Below are positions 38,001 to 47,700 of a stretch of 64,000 nt of DNA, piece by piece; the first letter of the stretch is position 1, and each line of letters opens with the position of its first letter. The notes below the pieces were generated by a model. The model was not told the origin of the DNA, searched no databases, and saw only the letters and a program-made list of their open reading frames with translations. This stretch comes from Polydactylus sextarius. Taxonomy: Eukaryota; Chordata; Actinopteri; Polynemidae. The position numbers and the translations under genes were made by a program. The stretch is from positions 9,832,501-9,896,500 of the forward strand of contig CM028926.1 of assembly GCA_016801845.1 (NCBI GenBank), given 5' to 3'.

Positions 38001-41000
38001 AACTTTTTTTTACGTCTCCAGGATTCCTCAGATATTATGAACACACGAAGACCAACCACATCGGAGAGATCCAGTCGCCCGGTTTCCCCAACAGCCCGTA
38101 TCCCCCCAACACCTTCATCCAGTGGCAGCTAAGAGCCGACCCAGATCACATCATCAGGCTGAACTTCGACAACATGAACCTGGAAGAAGACTGCAAGAAC
38201 GATTTTGTGAAAATCTACGACTCCCTGGTTTCTATCGAGAGTCGAGTTATGGAAGAGTGAGTTTACAGCTTCAACTCTTAAATATATATATATATTTATA
38301 AGGCCCTCTGCTGGAGGATCTTCACACTGAAAATAAACATGTAGTTTAGTTTTAATCTGGGAACTAATCAGCTAAAAAAATGTGACACAAAAAATAACAC
38401 GTAGTTAGAAAGTGTCTCAACATGAAGAAGATTTTATATCTTCTTTTAAAAAGCGACATACCACATAGGAAACTCACGTCTGTTTTATTTTTTTTCTTCC
38501 AAAAACAGGATGTGTGGATACTATTCACCCAGCGAACCTCTGACGTTTCAGTCGTCTGGTAACGTCATGTTGGTGACGATGGCCACAAACGACAAGAAGA
38601 ACTACCCTGGTTTCAGAGCACGAGTCTCACAAGTCCGACGTGGAAGTAAAGGTAGAGGATTTCATTTAGTGGTTGATCTGGTTAATGTCAGCTGCTTTAT
38701 TAGAAGCTAAATACTAATCATCTGTCATCTAACAGGTACATCGTGTGGCGGACAGCTGACAGGATCAAAAGGCACTTTCACTTCTCCAAACTTCCCGAAT
38801 TATTACCCACCTCGGATCACATGTCAGTGGTCCATTCAGGTGAGATGTCGACGTTAAATCTGCACGTTTCACGTCCGTCTCAGCTTGGTATTTAATGTTA
38901 ACTCATCTCTATCGATCATTAAGGTTCCTGATGGGATGGCGGTGAAGGTGACGTTCAAGAAGTTCCTCCTGTCCGAGCCGGGGCAGGAAAACAGCAAAAC
39001 CTGTCGTAAAGACTACGTGGACCTCAACGGAAAGAAGTGAGTCCCGCCTCGAGTTGTATTTGTAGAAGCTACACGAGGGTTACATAAGAAAACAGACATG
39101 TCACGGCTCGTGTGTTTGTTTTTTCAGAGTGTGTGGCGAACATCCTGATGGAACGATCACTGAAACCAGCACGGGCAACAAAATGGACATCGTGTTTTAC
39201 TCCGATTTTTCGTACGTGGATCGAGGTTTTGAAGCCGTCTACGAGGCCATCGACATCAAAGATCGTAAGTGACACATTTTCCTCCTGAATGATGATTATT
39301 TTTAACACCAGGACGTCGTAATCTCACGTTAATCGTGTCGTTTGCAGCTTGTCCGCAGCAGTTCCAGTGTAAAAATCAGCGCTGCATCAAGACGGACCTC
39401 AGATGTGACGGTTGGAACGACTGTGGAGACATGAGCGATGAGTTCAACTGCAGTAAGTACTTTTAACTCTGGTTATATTGCTTATTTTCAACACAGTAAA
39501 TGAGTTGTATGTGTAATAATTCACCTGTCTTTGCTGCATTTCCTTCCAGAGTGCAAGCCGGAGCACACCAGCTGTAAGAACGGGTTGTGTAAACCCAAGT
39601 TCTGGCAATGTGACGGCATCGACGACTGCGGCGACGGCACCGACGAGCAGGGCTGTGGTACGACCTGCTGACGCATAAACACGGTTTACATCATTTCAAC
39701 TGGAAAAGTCACATATAATTCTTTTATTTAATTTATTTATTTTTTTTTTTTTTTTTTAAAGGCGCGTGTGCAAATGGAGAGTTTCAATGTAAAAACAACA
39801 ATTGCATCTCTGAGAAGAAACGCTGCGACGGAAGAGACGACTGCGGCGACGGTTCGGATGAGCTCGATTGTGGCAGAAGTAAGACTCAAATAACAACCTG
39901 CTGATGGTTTCTGCTGTTTAAACAGATCCTACTTTCGTTTCTAGACGGGTTTAGAGGTTGTAAAGGTCATTAGGTCATTGTTAGAGGATTCAGTGACAGG
40001 ATGAGGTTGTAGATACGTTGCAGGATGTTTTGGAGGTTTTAGTGGTTCAGAGAAAGTCTGGAGGTTTTTCTAGAGTTTGTTCGGTTTCAGGAGGTTTTAG
40101 TCGTCATTAACAAGATGTTATCGGTCCTTTAAGAGGTTGTAGACGTCTACTGTGAGTTTTCAAGGCGTCTTTTAGTCAAAGTCATTGACAGGAGGAGGTT
40201 GCAGGTCCTACTGGTTTCTAAGGATCTTTTAAAGGTATAATGGTCAGGAGGTTTTTTATTTCTAATAGATCTTTAGAGGATCTTTAGATGTTTTAAACAT
40301 AAGTTACCCACCATTACTGGTAAAACTCAGTCATATATAAAACTTTTTTCAGTTCTTAGAGCTGTTTGATGGTAAACGATGTAGACTTGACTTTTTTTCG
40401 TAGCTCCTGGTGGTTTCTAAGGCTCTTTGGAGGTTGAGGTCCTCAGTGTCCACTGAGAGGTTTTTAATTGATCTGTGGGGGATGTTAGATGTGAATCTCT
40501 CCGCACAATAATCTGTTTGCACAATATAAGAGACGTGTTTGATAGTAAATGAAGTGTTTCTATGGATCGTTTGCAGGTTTATGATCCTTTAAGAGCTTCT
40601 ATCAGTTCACTAAGAGGTTTCTAGTTTAGAGGATTTTCAGGTTCCTCTTTGTTATTTTAGTCATGAGTCAGCCATATGTGAAACTCTCCAGGTTAATCTC
40701 TTGCACAATCTGAGGGATGTGTTTGATGTTTAACTATGTAGACATGACTGGTTTTTAAGGTTTCTAAGAATCTTTTGGGGGTTTATGGTTCACAGATACG
40801 GGTTTGATTGTTGTTCTTTTTTTTCTCTCCGCAGCCGCTGATATAAAATGCAACGATCTTACATATAAATGTAAAAACAACAAGTGCATCACCAAAGTGA
40901 ATCCAGAATGCGACGGCATACGTGACTGTGACGACGGGTCAGACGAGGAAAACTGCGGTATGTCGCAAACAAAATCTCCGTGGGCGTAGTCACACGCATG

Positions 41001-42714
41001 CATCAGATGAAAGAGCAGTTGCTGTGTCAATTCGCATTGTTTAGTTTGCATAATAAAACAAATCATGTGAACTTCCACCCACTTCAGACACCATGTCAAG
41101 CTGCAACACGCCCAGTCCTGTAACTGACTGACTTCTTCTTTTTTTTTTTGTTTTGTTTTTTTCCAGAGTGTGGGAGGAGTTTGTTTAAAACGTCACGTAT
41201 CGTGGGTGGTCAGGACGCTGAGGAAGGAGAGTTTCCGTGGCAGGTCAGCCTTCATGTTAAAAACTACGGTCACGTATGTGGAGCGTCCATCATCAGTCCA
41301 CGCTGGCTGGTCACCGCTGCTCACTGTGTGCAAGATGACGGCAGAACCAGGTAGATTTTCTGTTTTTTCTTTCCTTTTTTTCTATCAAAGTTAAATAAAT
41401 GATTTAATTCTTATCCGAAGTCGTGACTTAACAACCTTGTTGTACGGTTGTTTGACTCCAAAGCTGCAGTAAACACTGAGTTGCATACAAAATGAAACCT
41501 AACTCCTCTGTGTTTTCACTAACAACAAAAAGCTTGGTTGTGTGTGAATAATTTAACAGGAATGAAACCCTTCCAGGCGCTCGGTGCAAGTTTAAGATCT
41601 GTGTTTTCTTTCTTTCCACTGTAAACAACATACAGAGCTCAGTCATGGGGTTAAAAATCATAATTAGGTTGAAATGCAACATGTTGAGTCTGTTAAATGT
41701 TTCCAGGGTTAAACAGTAACCTGGTTTGTGTGTGTGTGTCTTCAGATACTCTCAGCCCGGTACTTGGGAGGCTTATCTCGGCCTTCACGCCCAGAGAAAG
41801 ATTGATGGTCACGTGGTGAAGAGGAACCTGAAGCAGATCATACCTCACCCCAACTACAACGAATATACCTTTGATAACGACATCGCCCTGATGGAGCTGG
41901 ACAGTCCTGTCACCTACTCCGACTACATCCAGCCCATCTGTTTACCGTCTTCGCAGCACGCGTTTTTCCGGCCGGTAACACCGTGTGGATCACAGGGTGG
42001 GGCGCGACTCGAGAAGGAGGTGAGTTCTGATCATCCTGAAACACTAGTGTTTCTTATTTCTGCAAATACCTGCAGCTGCTAATCCTGAGTCCAGTACAGT
42101 AGTCATTGCTGATTTTACCAGGTGTGCAATTGCAGCCTCTAGAGGTCAGATGTATTTATTCAAAGTGAAGTTCCCAAATAAAGAAAATCATCATTAGGTG
42201 TTGATTTGCATATTTGTTGTTTTATTTTGTACTCATTTGCAAATGAAAATGTTTAAAGTATCTAATAACATGCTGTTGAATTAAATACGAGACGACGATG
42301 TCCTCATCTGTGTTTGTGTTTCAGGATTCGCTGCGACCGTTCTCCAAAAGGCCCAAGTCCGAATCATAAATGACACCGTTTGTAACAAACTGATGGCAGG
42401 ACAGATCACGTCTCGGATGTTGTGCGCTGGAATCCTCAGCGGAGGAGTCGATGCTTGTCAGGTAATAAAAGCTTCACTCGATTATTTGTCTTAAATCCTA
42501 CTTGATTATGCAACTATTTTATTCATCATTTTTTATGTATCTCTACGTTGTTCAGGGAGACTCTGGCGGTCCTCTGTCCAGCCCAGCTGGCACTCGTATG
42601 TTCCTGGCAGGAGTGGTGAGTTGGGGCGACGGCTGCGCTCGTAGAAACAAACCTGGCATCTACTCCACAGTCACCAAATTTCGTGGGTGGATCAAAGAAA
42701 AAACAGGAGTTTAA
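35057..42714 (+). CDS. st14: Matriptase (suppressor of tumorigenicity 14), frameshifted in protease domain
   Basis: Type II transmembrane serine protease of epithelia. Coding exons: 35057-35098, 36604-36763, 37174-37304, 37390-37460, 37555-37721, 37819-37854, 38022-38256, 38509-38651, 38736-38839, 38924-39036, 39128-39264, 39348-39452, 39550-39657, 39762-39878, 40835-40957, 41167-41350, 41746-42019, 42325-42461, 42556-42714. They give 2546 nt, two more than 848 codons, because of a frame break at 41963-41967. Domain order: short cytosolic tail, signal anchor (exon 2), SEA with GSVIAYY cleavage site, CUB1, CUB2, four LDLR-A modules, and trypsin-like domain with SRIVGG activation site, TAAHC, DNDIALMEL, D189 (GVDACQ) and GDSGGP. 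Without the break the length would be 847 aa, against 855 in human. It lies just downstream of aplp2, as in human. Confidence 0.95.
36604..37721 (+). CDS. st14: st14 exons 2-5: signal anchor and SEA domain
   Basis: Exon 2 carries the basic stretch KKLEKKKGPGK followed by a hydrophobic anchor (IGAVIGVVIFAAVVALM). Exon 3 starts the SEA domain (FRKDVRVKKMYSGSMRITN, AYENSNSTEF). Exons 4-5 carry AFSEGSVIAYYLSEF, whose G|SVIAY bond is the autocleavage site in mammalian matriptase; Gly, Ser and Val are all kept. Confidence 0.93.
37819..39264 (+). CDS. st14: st14 exons 6-11: CUB1 and CUB2
   Basis: CUB1 (37819-38651) has SPGFPNSPYPPNTF and the second-disulfide region (EEDCKNDF, EMCGYY), but lacks the first cysteine pair found in human matriptase: the tiny exon 6 (LDSRLFSTSYS) has no Cys and the later position reads FIQWQL. 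CUB2 (38736-39264) keeps its cysteines (TSCGGQL, TCQWSI, KTCRKDY, VCGEHPDG). The acceptor of exon 10 is AAG rather than CAG or TAG. Confidence 0.9.
39348..40957 (+). CDS. st14: st14 exons 12-15: four LDL-receptor class A modules
   Basis: Each exon (39348-39452, 39550-39657, 39762-39878, 40835-40957) encodes one module with six cysteines and the calcium-binding DxxDCxDxSDE core (for example CDGWNDCGDMSDEFNC). All are phase 1-1, so modules could be gained or lost without a frame change. The intron before the fourth module is enlarged to 956 bp by a degenerate repeat. Confidence 0.95.
39900..40790 (+). repeat. Degenerate repeat in st14 intron 14
   Basis: The intron is built from recurring phrases such as GAGGTTTTAGT, GGTTTCTAAGG.TCTTT and GTTTGATGGTAAACGATGTAGA. 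The last phrase recurs in variant form at about 40367, 40534 and 40720, a period of about 165-185 bp. The vocabulary resembles that of the st14-dhx34 spacer (43480-44340), which suggests one repeat family in two places. Confidence 0.6.
41167..42714 (+). CDS. st14: st14 exons 16-19: serine protease domain with frame break
   Basis: Exon 16 has the activation cleavage site (TSR|IVGG) and catalytic His (TAAHC). Exon 17 has the catalytic Asp (DNDIALMEL). Exon 18 carries GGVDACQ with the S1 Asp, and exon 19 has GDSGGPL with the catalytic Ser, ending EKTGV then TAA. In exon 17 the frame breaks at the five-T run 41963-41967: downstream codons read correctly (NTVWITGWG-like) only in another frame, and the exon is 274 nt where 272 or 275 would fit the phase of exon 18. 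As written, translation shifts and stops early in exon 18, removing the catalytic Ser. Confidence 0.93.
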
Positions 42715-43411
42715 ACCACTGTGAAACGGTCAAACAAGGCCAAAGATATGGACATGAACACGGGGCTGATGAGAAGCACCATGGTGCAGATTAGTGACAG
42801 AAAAAAAACCACCAGTCTGACTCTCCAGCTGCCGTAACGGCCTCGACTCCAAGTCGAGCTGCAGTGGGAATATTGCTTGAAGATTGAAGATGTCCTCTGC
42901 AGCTTTTCTTTTAAATGTTGTGGCTCGATAAAATGTTTTTAATTGTAAATAATCGTTGTATTTTTGTGGTTTTAGTGTGTTTTAATGGAGAATATCATGT
43001 TACTCATGTTGTCGCCCTGTTTTATTCTGAAGCCATCATCATTGTCGTAATCATCATGAATTTTACACCAATTCTTCTTGTTGTTTTTGTGTCAAATTTT
43101 ATAAATTACAAACAAAAAGACAACATGCTCCCTCTTACCTCCTATGGCTTGGTATCTCATGCATTTTATTCATGATTTTTAGTCCAACAGAAATCTGAAA
43201 CGTTGATGATTTTTAAAGCATTTAAACTACTTTCCGAGCGACATAAAAACACAGAGTGTATTAGTAGTAGGTTTTGTTTGAGTTTAATGTTTAATATGCT
43301 AATATGACCTTTCTTCCACTGAGCACAATATTGGAACAATTTGTCCTGTGAAATATCTCCAATCTGTGTAAATGTGTATATCAGATGTTTTTAAATAAAA
43401 TATTTCTTATA
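42715..43411 (+). other. st14: st14 3' untranslated region
   Basis: Follows the TAA of st14. The AATAAA at 43394-43399 is the likely poly(A) signal. The UTR has no recognisable element beyond AT-rich stretches. Confidence 0.6.
43394..43399 (+). terminator. st14 poly(A) signal
   Basis: AATAAA 680 nt after the st14 stop, the last before the repeat-rich spacer. Confidence 0.55.
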
Positions 43412-44500
43412 TACCAATTCTTTATTTATTTCACTGCATGTGCATCCCTACTACATAACTCTTAAATATAATATTTATAATTGATTTAGGTTGTGGTTAT
43501 TAAAGATTTTCTACTGGTGGTTTTTGGGAAGTTTTAATGATCAATAACAAAGGTCTGGAGGTCTTCTTGAAGTGGATCTCAGGAGGTTATGTGGGTCCCG
43601 TCAGAGTCTTTAGGGGGTTATAAAGGTCAATAAGTAAGTTGTAGGTGTAGTTTTGGAAACTGCCGTCAATGACAAGGTTCTTGAAGGCCCTTGGATGGGT
43701 CAGGGGGATGTTAGGGAGGTACCACAGGTCGTCTAGGACTTTCTTAGGGATTTGTGTGTCCTTAAAGAGAGTGATCATAACAAGGGTCTTGAGGTTGAAG
43801 TGCTGTTATGAGGTTGTATGAGAGTCTTTAGAGTGTTATAGGTAGGTAAATGTAGTTTTGGAGAACTGATTGATTTAGAGTCATGAACAAGGTTCTCCAG
43901 GTCCATTATGTGGTTCAGGGGAGACGTTGAGAGAATGTAGTGGGTCTACTGGGAGTTTATTGGGGATTTATGTGTCATTTAAGACATCCCAGATGTAGTT
44001 TAAGAAGTTTCTGTCGAACCTTTGAGGAGGTCTGGAGGTTGTGGTCAGTAAGAAGGTTTTAGTTTTCCTTCTGGACGCTGACTGGCAGGTTTTAGTGATC
44101 GATAACAAGGGTCTTGTGGTTGAAGTGTTGTTAGGAGGTTGTATGAGAGTCTTTAGGATGTTATAAGGAGGTAAATAAGCGTAGTTTTTAAGAATTGATT
44201 GATTTATAGACAATGACAAGGTTCTCCAGGTCCTTTATGTGGTTCAGGGGAGACGCTCGGAGGATGAAGCAACCAATGAGGAGGTGCTGTGTGATTTTAA
44301 ACCTTCTGGGAGTTTCCTTTAAGACATCCTGGAGGTAATTAGGGTGATTTAAGGGTCTTCTGGGTTGACAACCATAAAAGCCTCAAAATCAGTGAAAATC
44401 TCGTTAATCGTAGCTTTTTATTAATGACAACGAGCAGTGAAGATGTCGTATAGATTCTTAGTGTAATATCACATTATAAATATATTCTGGTTCGTGTCCC
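43412..44500. other. Spacer between st14 and dhx34, filled by degenerate tandem repeats
   Basis: No gene was seen. 43480-44340 is made of repeated phrases (see repeat entry). From about 44500 the sequence becomes more GC-rich up to the dhx34 start, consistent with a promoter and 5' UTR. Synteny suggests that an evolutionary junction between two gene blocks falls here. Confidence 0.6.
43590..44270 (+). repeat. Tandem repeat, unit about 200-325 bp
   Basis: The phrase GTTGTATGAGAGTCTTTAG occurs at about 43813 and 44138, and a related GTCAGAGTCTTTAGG at about 43599. Each is followed by a GTTATAA..GGT..TAAATGTAGTTTT stretch, then AAGGTTCTCCAGGTCC and ATGTGGTTCAGGGGAGACG in the second and third copies. 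Copies 2 and 3 are offset by about 325 bp and are clearly homologous over more than 120 bp. Confidence 0.75.
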
Positions 44501-44519
44501 TTTAATTTCTAATTTGTGT

Positions 44520-44776
44520 TGAACCGGAGAAACATTACACCGGAAGAAAATCAATCTACTGATTCGCCGGAACCTTTTGAATGACGGACCGGAAGTGGTG
44601 CCACCGTGTTATTGTTCCCCGCGGCGGTTCCCGCTGTGGTTCTAACAACACACGAAGTTCCCGGTGTGAGATGGAGGTTTATACTTTATTTCATTTTTAA
44701 CAAACAACCCGGTTATTGGAGCCGTATTGTGTTTTGATTTATTAGTGAATAAATTAGGATTTTGTTCGGTGTAAAA
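44520..44776 (+). promoter_or_regulatory. dhx34: Likely dhx34 promoter and 5' UTR
   Basis: A locally GC-richer stretch with CpGs (for example GCCGGAACC, CCCCGCGGCGGTTCCCG at about 44617-44634) directly precedes the dhx34 ATG and contrasts with the AT-rich repeats upstream. No TATA box at a convincing place. Inferred from composition and position only. Confidence 0.4.
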
Positions 44777-47700
44777 ATGTCTTCAGAGCGGAGGAGCGAC
44801 GGCCGGACCTCGGACTGGGACAACCCGCAGTGTCGATCCCAGCTGGACGAGGTGTTTTTCCGCCAACATGACTACATCCAGGCCGGTAGCTCGGAGCACA
44901 AGGAGTTCTGGGCTTTTTTCGACCGTTTCCAGAGGTTTAAAACAAAAAGGGAGATGTCAGGGTCCAGACGGAAAGAAGACAAGGAAGAAGGAAAAGAGAA
45001 GGCGAAGAGTGGAAAAGTGGATCTGGGTCTCCCTAAAGAGTATGATGCTCGGTACCGGATCAATGTTTCTGTTTGTACCCGGGACGTTGAGGAGCGTTTG
45101 GGGAAGTCAGACCGCAGGAGCAGCCACAGATCCTCAGGTCCTGGTTCTCAGGAGATCTCAGACTGTCGTCTGGCTCTGCTCCACTTCCTGGACTTCACCC
45201 AGAGACAGAGTTTTGGGAAACTGGCAAAACTTCGCAGGGAACAAAAAAACCTGCCCATCTTCCAGTACAAAGACAAGATAGTGGAGCTGGTTCGGAGACA
45301 TCCTGTGGTGGTGGTGGCAGGAGACACAGGCTGCGGGAAATCCACACAAGTACCTCAGTATCTACTCTCAGCTGGATTCAACCACATCGCCTGCACACAA
45401 CCTCGACGTATCGCCTGTATATCCCTCGCAAAGAGAGTCAGCTTTGAGAGTCTCAACCAGTTTGGATCAAAGGTTTGTCTCTAAACGTTGCGTCCCACTT
45501 TAATATTTTTACACCCATGCATTGAGCACTAAATTCTACTTCTAATTTACAGGTTGGGTACCAAATCCGCTTCGAAACCACCAGGTCTACAGCGACCAAG
45601 CTGCTCTTCCTGACTGAGGGGCTCCTGTTGAGGCAGATCCAGCAGGACGGGACGCTGGATCAGTACCAGGTGTTGATTGTGGATGAAGTCCACGAGAGGC
45701 ACCTCCACTGTGACTTCCTACTCGGCGTCCTACGTTCTCTGCTGAGTGAAAGATCAGACCTGCGTCTCATCCTCATGTCGGCTACGATCAACATCAAACT
45801 GTTCTCTGATTATTTCAGCAGCGCTCCTGTGCTGCAGGTTCCCGGCCGACTGTTTCCCATCCAGGTACACAGATGATGCGTGTGAAATATTCCTCTAATC
45901 ACAATTTTTTAACCATCAGATTCTAAAATCATGTTCCTCTTTCCTGGATTAAGGTGATATATCAGCCTATTCCACCTGAGGAGCAGCCGTCACGTTCAGA
46001 GAAACTAGATCCTCGACCGTATCTGCGGATCCTGCAGGGCATCGACCAGCGTTACCCACCAGAGGAGCGCGGCGACCTTCTCCTCTTCCTCAGCGGCGTG
46101 GCGGAGATCTCCACCATCCAGGAGGCTTGTCAGGTTTACGCCACGCACACACGTCGCTGGATCGTCTTACCGCTGCACAGCACGCTGTCGCTGGCCCAGC
46201 AGGACAAGGTACAGTCAGCTCTGTCTACATATGTTTCATATCTAATTTATAGTTTATCGGTTCTAATTCTCTGTTGTTTTATTCCCCAGGTGTTTGACAT
46301 TTCTCCTCCAGGTGTGAGAAAGTGCATCATCTCTACTAATATTGCTGAAACCTCAGTTACAATCGATGGTGTTCGCTTTGTTGTTGACTCAGGTATGAAC
46401 CTTGAACTCAGGATGACGTTCATTCATTTTATATTTGACCCAGAAGTAGAAAAATAATCATTTAAATTGATTGTTTTGCTAATTTATAGGAAAGGTCAAA
46501 GAAATGAGTTTTGATCCAAAGGCCAAGATGCAACGTCTGCAGGAGTTCTGGATCAGCCGAGCCAGTTCTGAGCAGAGGAAAGGTCGTGCGGGTCGTACGG
46601 GTCCAGGAGTGTGTTACCGTCTTTACGCTGAGTCAGACTACGACGCCTTCGCTCCGTATCCGGTGCCTGAAATCCACCGAGTGGCTCTGGATTCACTCAT
46701 CCTGCAGGTTTGTAAAAACACAAGATGATTTTTTTAAATTTCTCAACTTCTATAGTGATGTTCGGGTTTTTAATTTGTGCTGTTTTTGCTCCTGCAGATG
46801 AAGAGCATGAGTCTTGGAGATCCACTGTCTTTTGTCTTCATTGATCCTCCTCCAGCTGCCAGTATCCAGACTGCAGTTACTTATCTGAAGGAACAGGGGG
46901 CGCTGGACAGTCACGGTGAACTGACGTCTATCGGGAAGTTGCTGGCACAACTTCCTGTGGACGTGGTCATAGGTGAGATATATGATAATAATAATAATAT
47001 AAAGATGAAGTAAAATGAGCTTTAGAGCAGCAGGTTTCAAACTGTTTATGTTTGTGTTTGTTCAGGGAAGATGCTGGTGCTGGGCTCTTTGTTTAACCTG
47101 GTGGAGCCTGTGTTGTCAGTAGCAGCAGCTCTCAGCGTCCAGTCGCCTTTTCTTCGCAGCTCGCAACACAATCCAGACTGTGCCACCGCCCGCCAGCCCC
47201 TGCACAGCAACCAGGGAGACCCCTTTACCCTGCTGAACACCTTCAACGCCTGGATGGAGGTCAGTAGAAGAACATTATATGATTCGTGTCTTTTAAAGTT
47301 TAAATAATTAAAGTTAAAACACATAATCTTTTAACAGGTGAAGGGAGAGAGAGGAGGCGGCTCGAGGAAGTGGTGCCGGAGGAGAGGACTTGAGGAGCAG
47401 CGGCTGTATGAGATGGTCAACCTACGCAGACAGTTCAAGGTAGGATACACACACAGAAGTTAAGTTTTTTTTACACCAAATGTTAATGTTTCCTCTCTAC
47501 TGATCAGGATTTGTTGAAGAGTCACGGCCTCCTGGAGTCGGAGCACAGCGCTCCGTCTGACAGTGGCGACCGTGGGCAACGAAGGGACAGACTGACGGAG
47601 AGGAAGAAGCTGCATCAGCTGAAGAGAGATCACGAGCAGCAGGAGGGCACCAGGCGTAAAGTCCTGAGACTGGACGAGGGCCAGGACGGAGAGTTCTCCT

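Noticed and set aside
38924..38924. Non-consensus AAG acceptor of st14 exon 10, suspected error
   Set aside because: The phase and protein continue perfectly and AAG acceptors occur naturally, so it is accepted as real.
44762..44776. Upstream start for dhx34 giving five more residues
   Set aside because: The codon at 44762 is TTG; the first ATG is 44777 and gives a normal DHX34 N-terminus.
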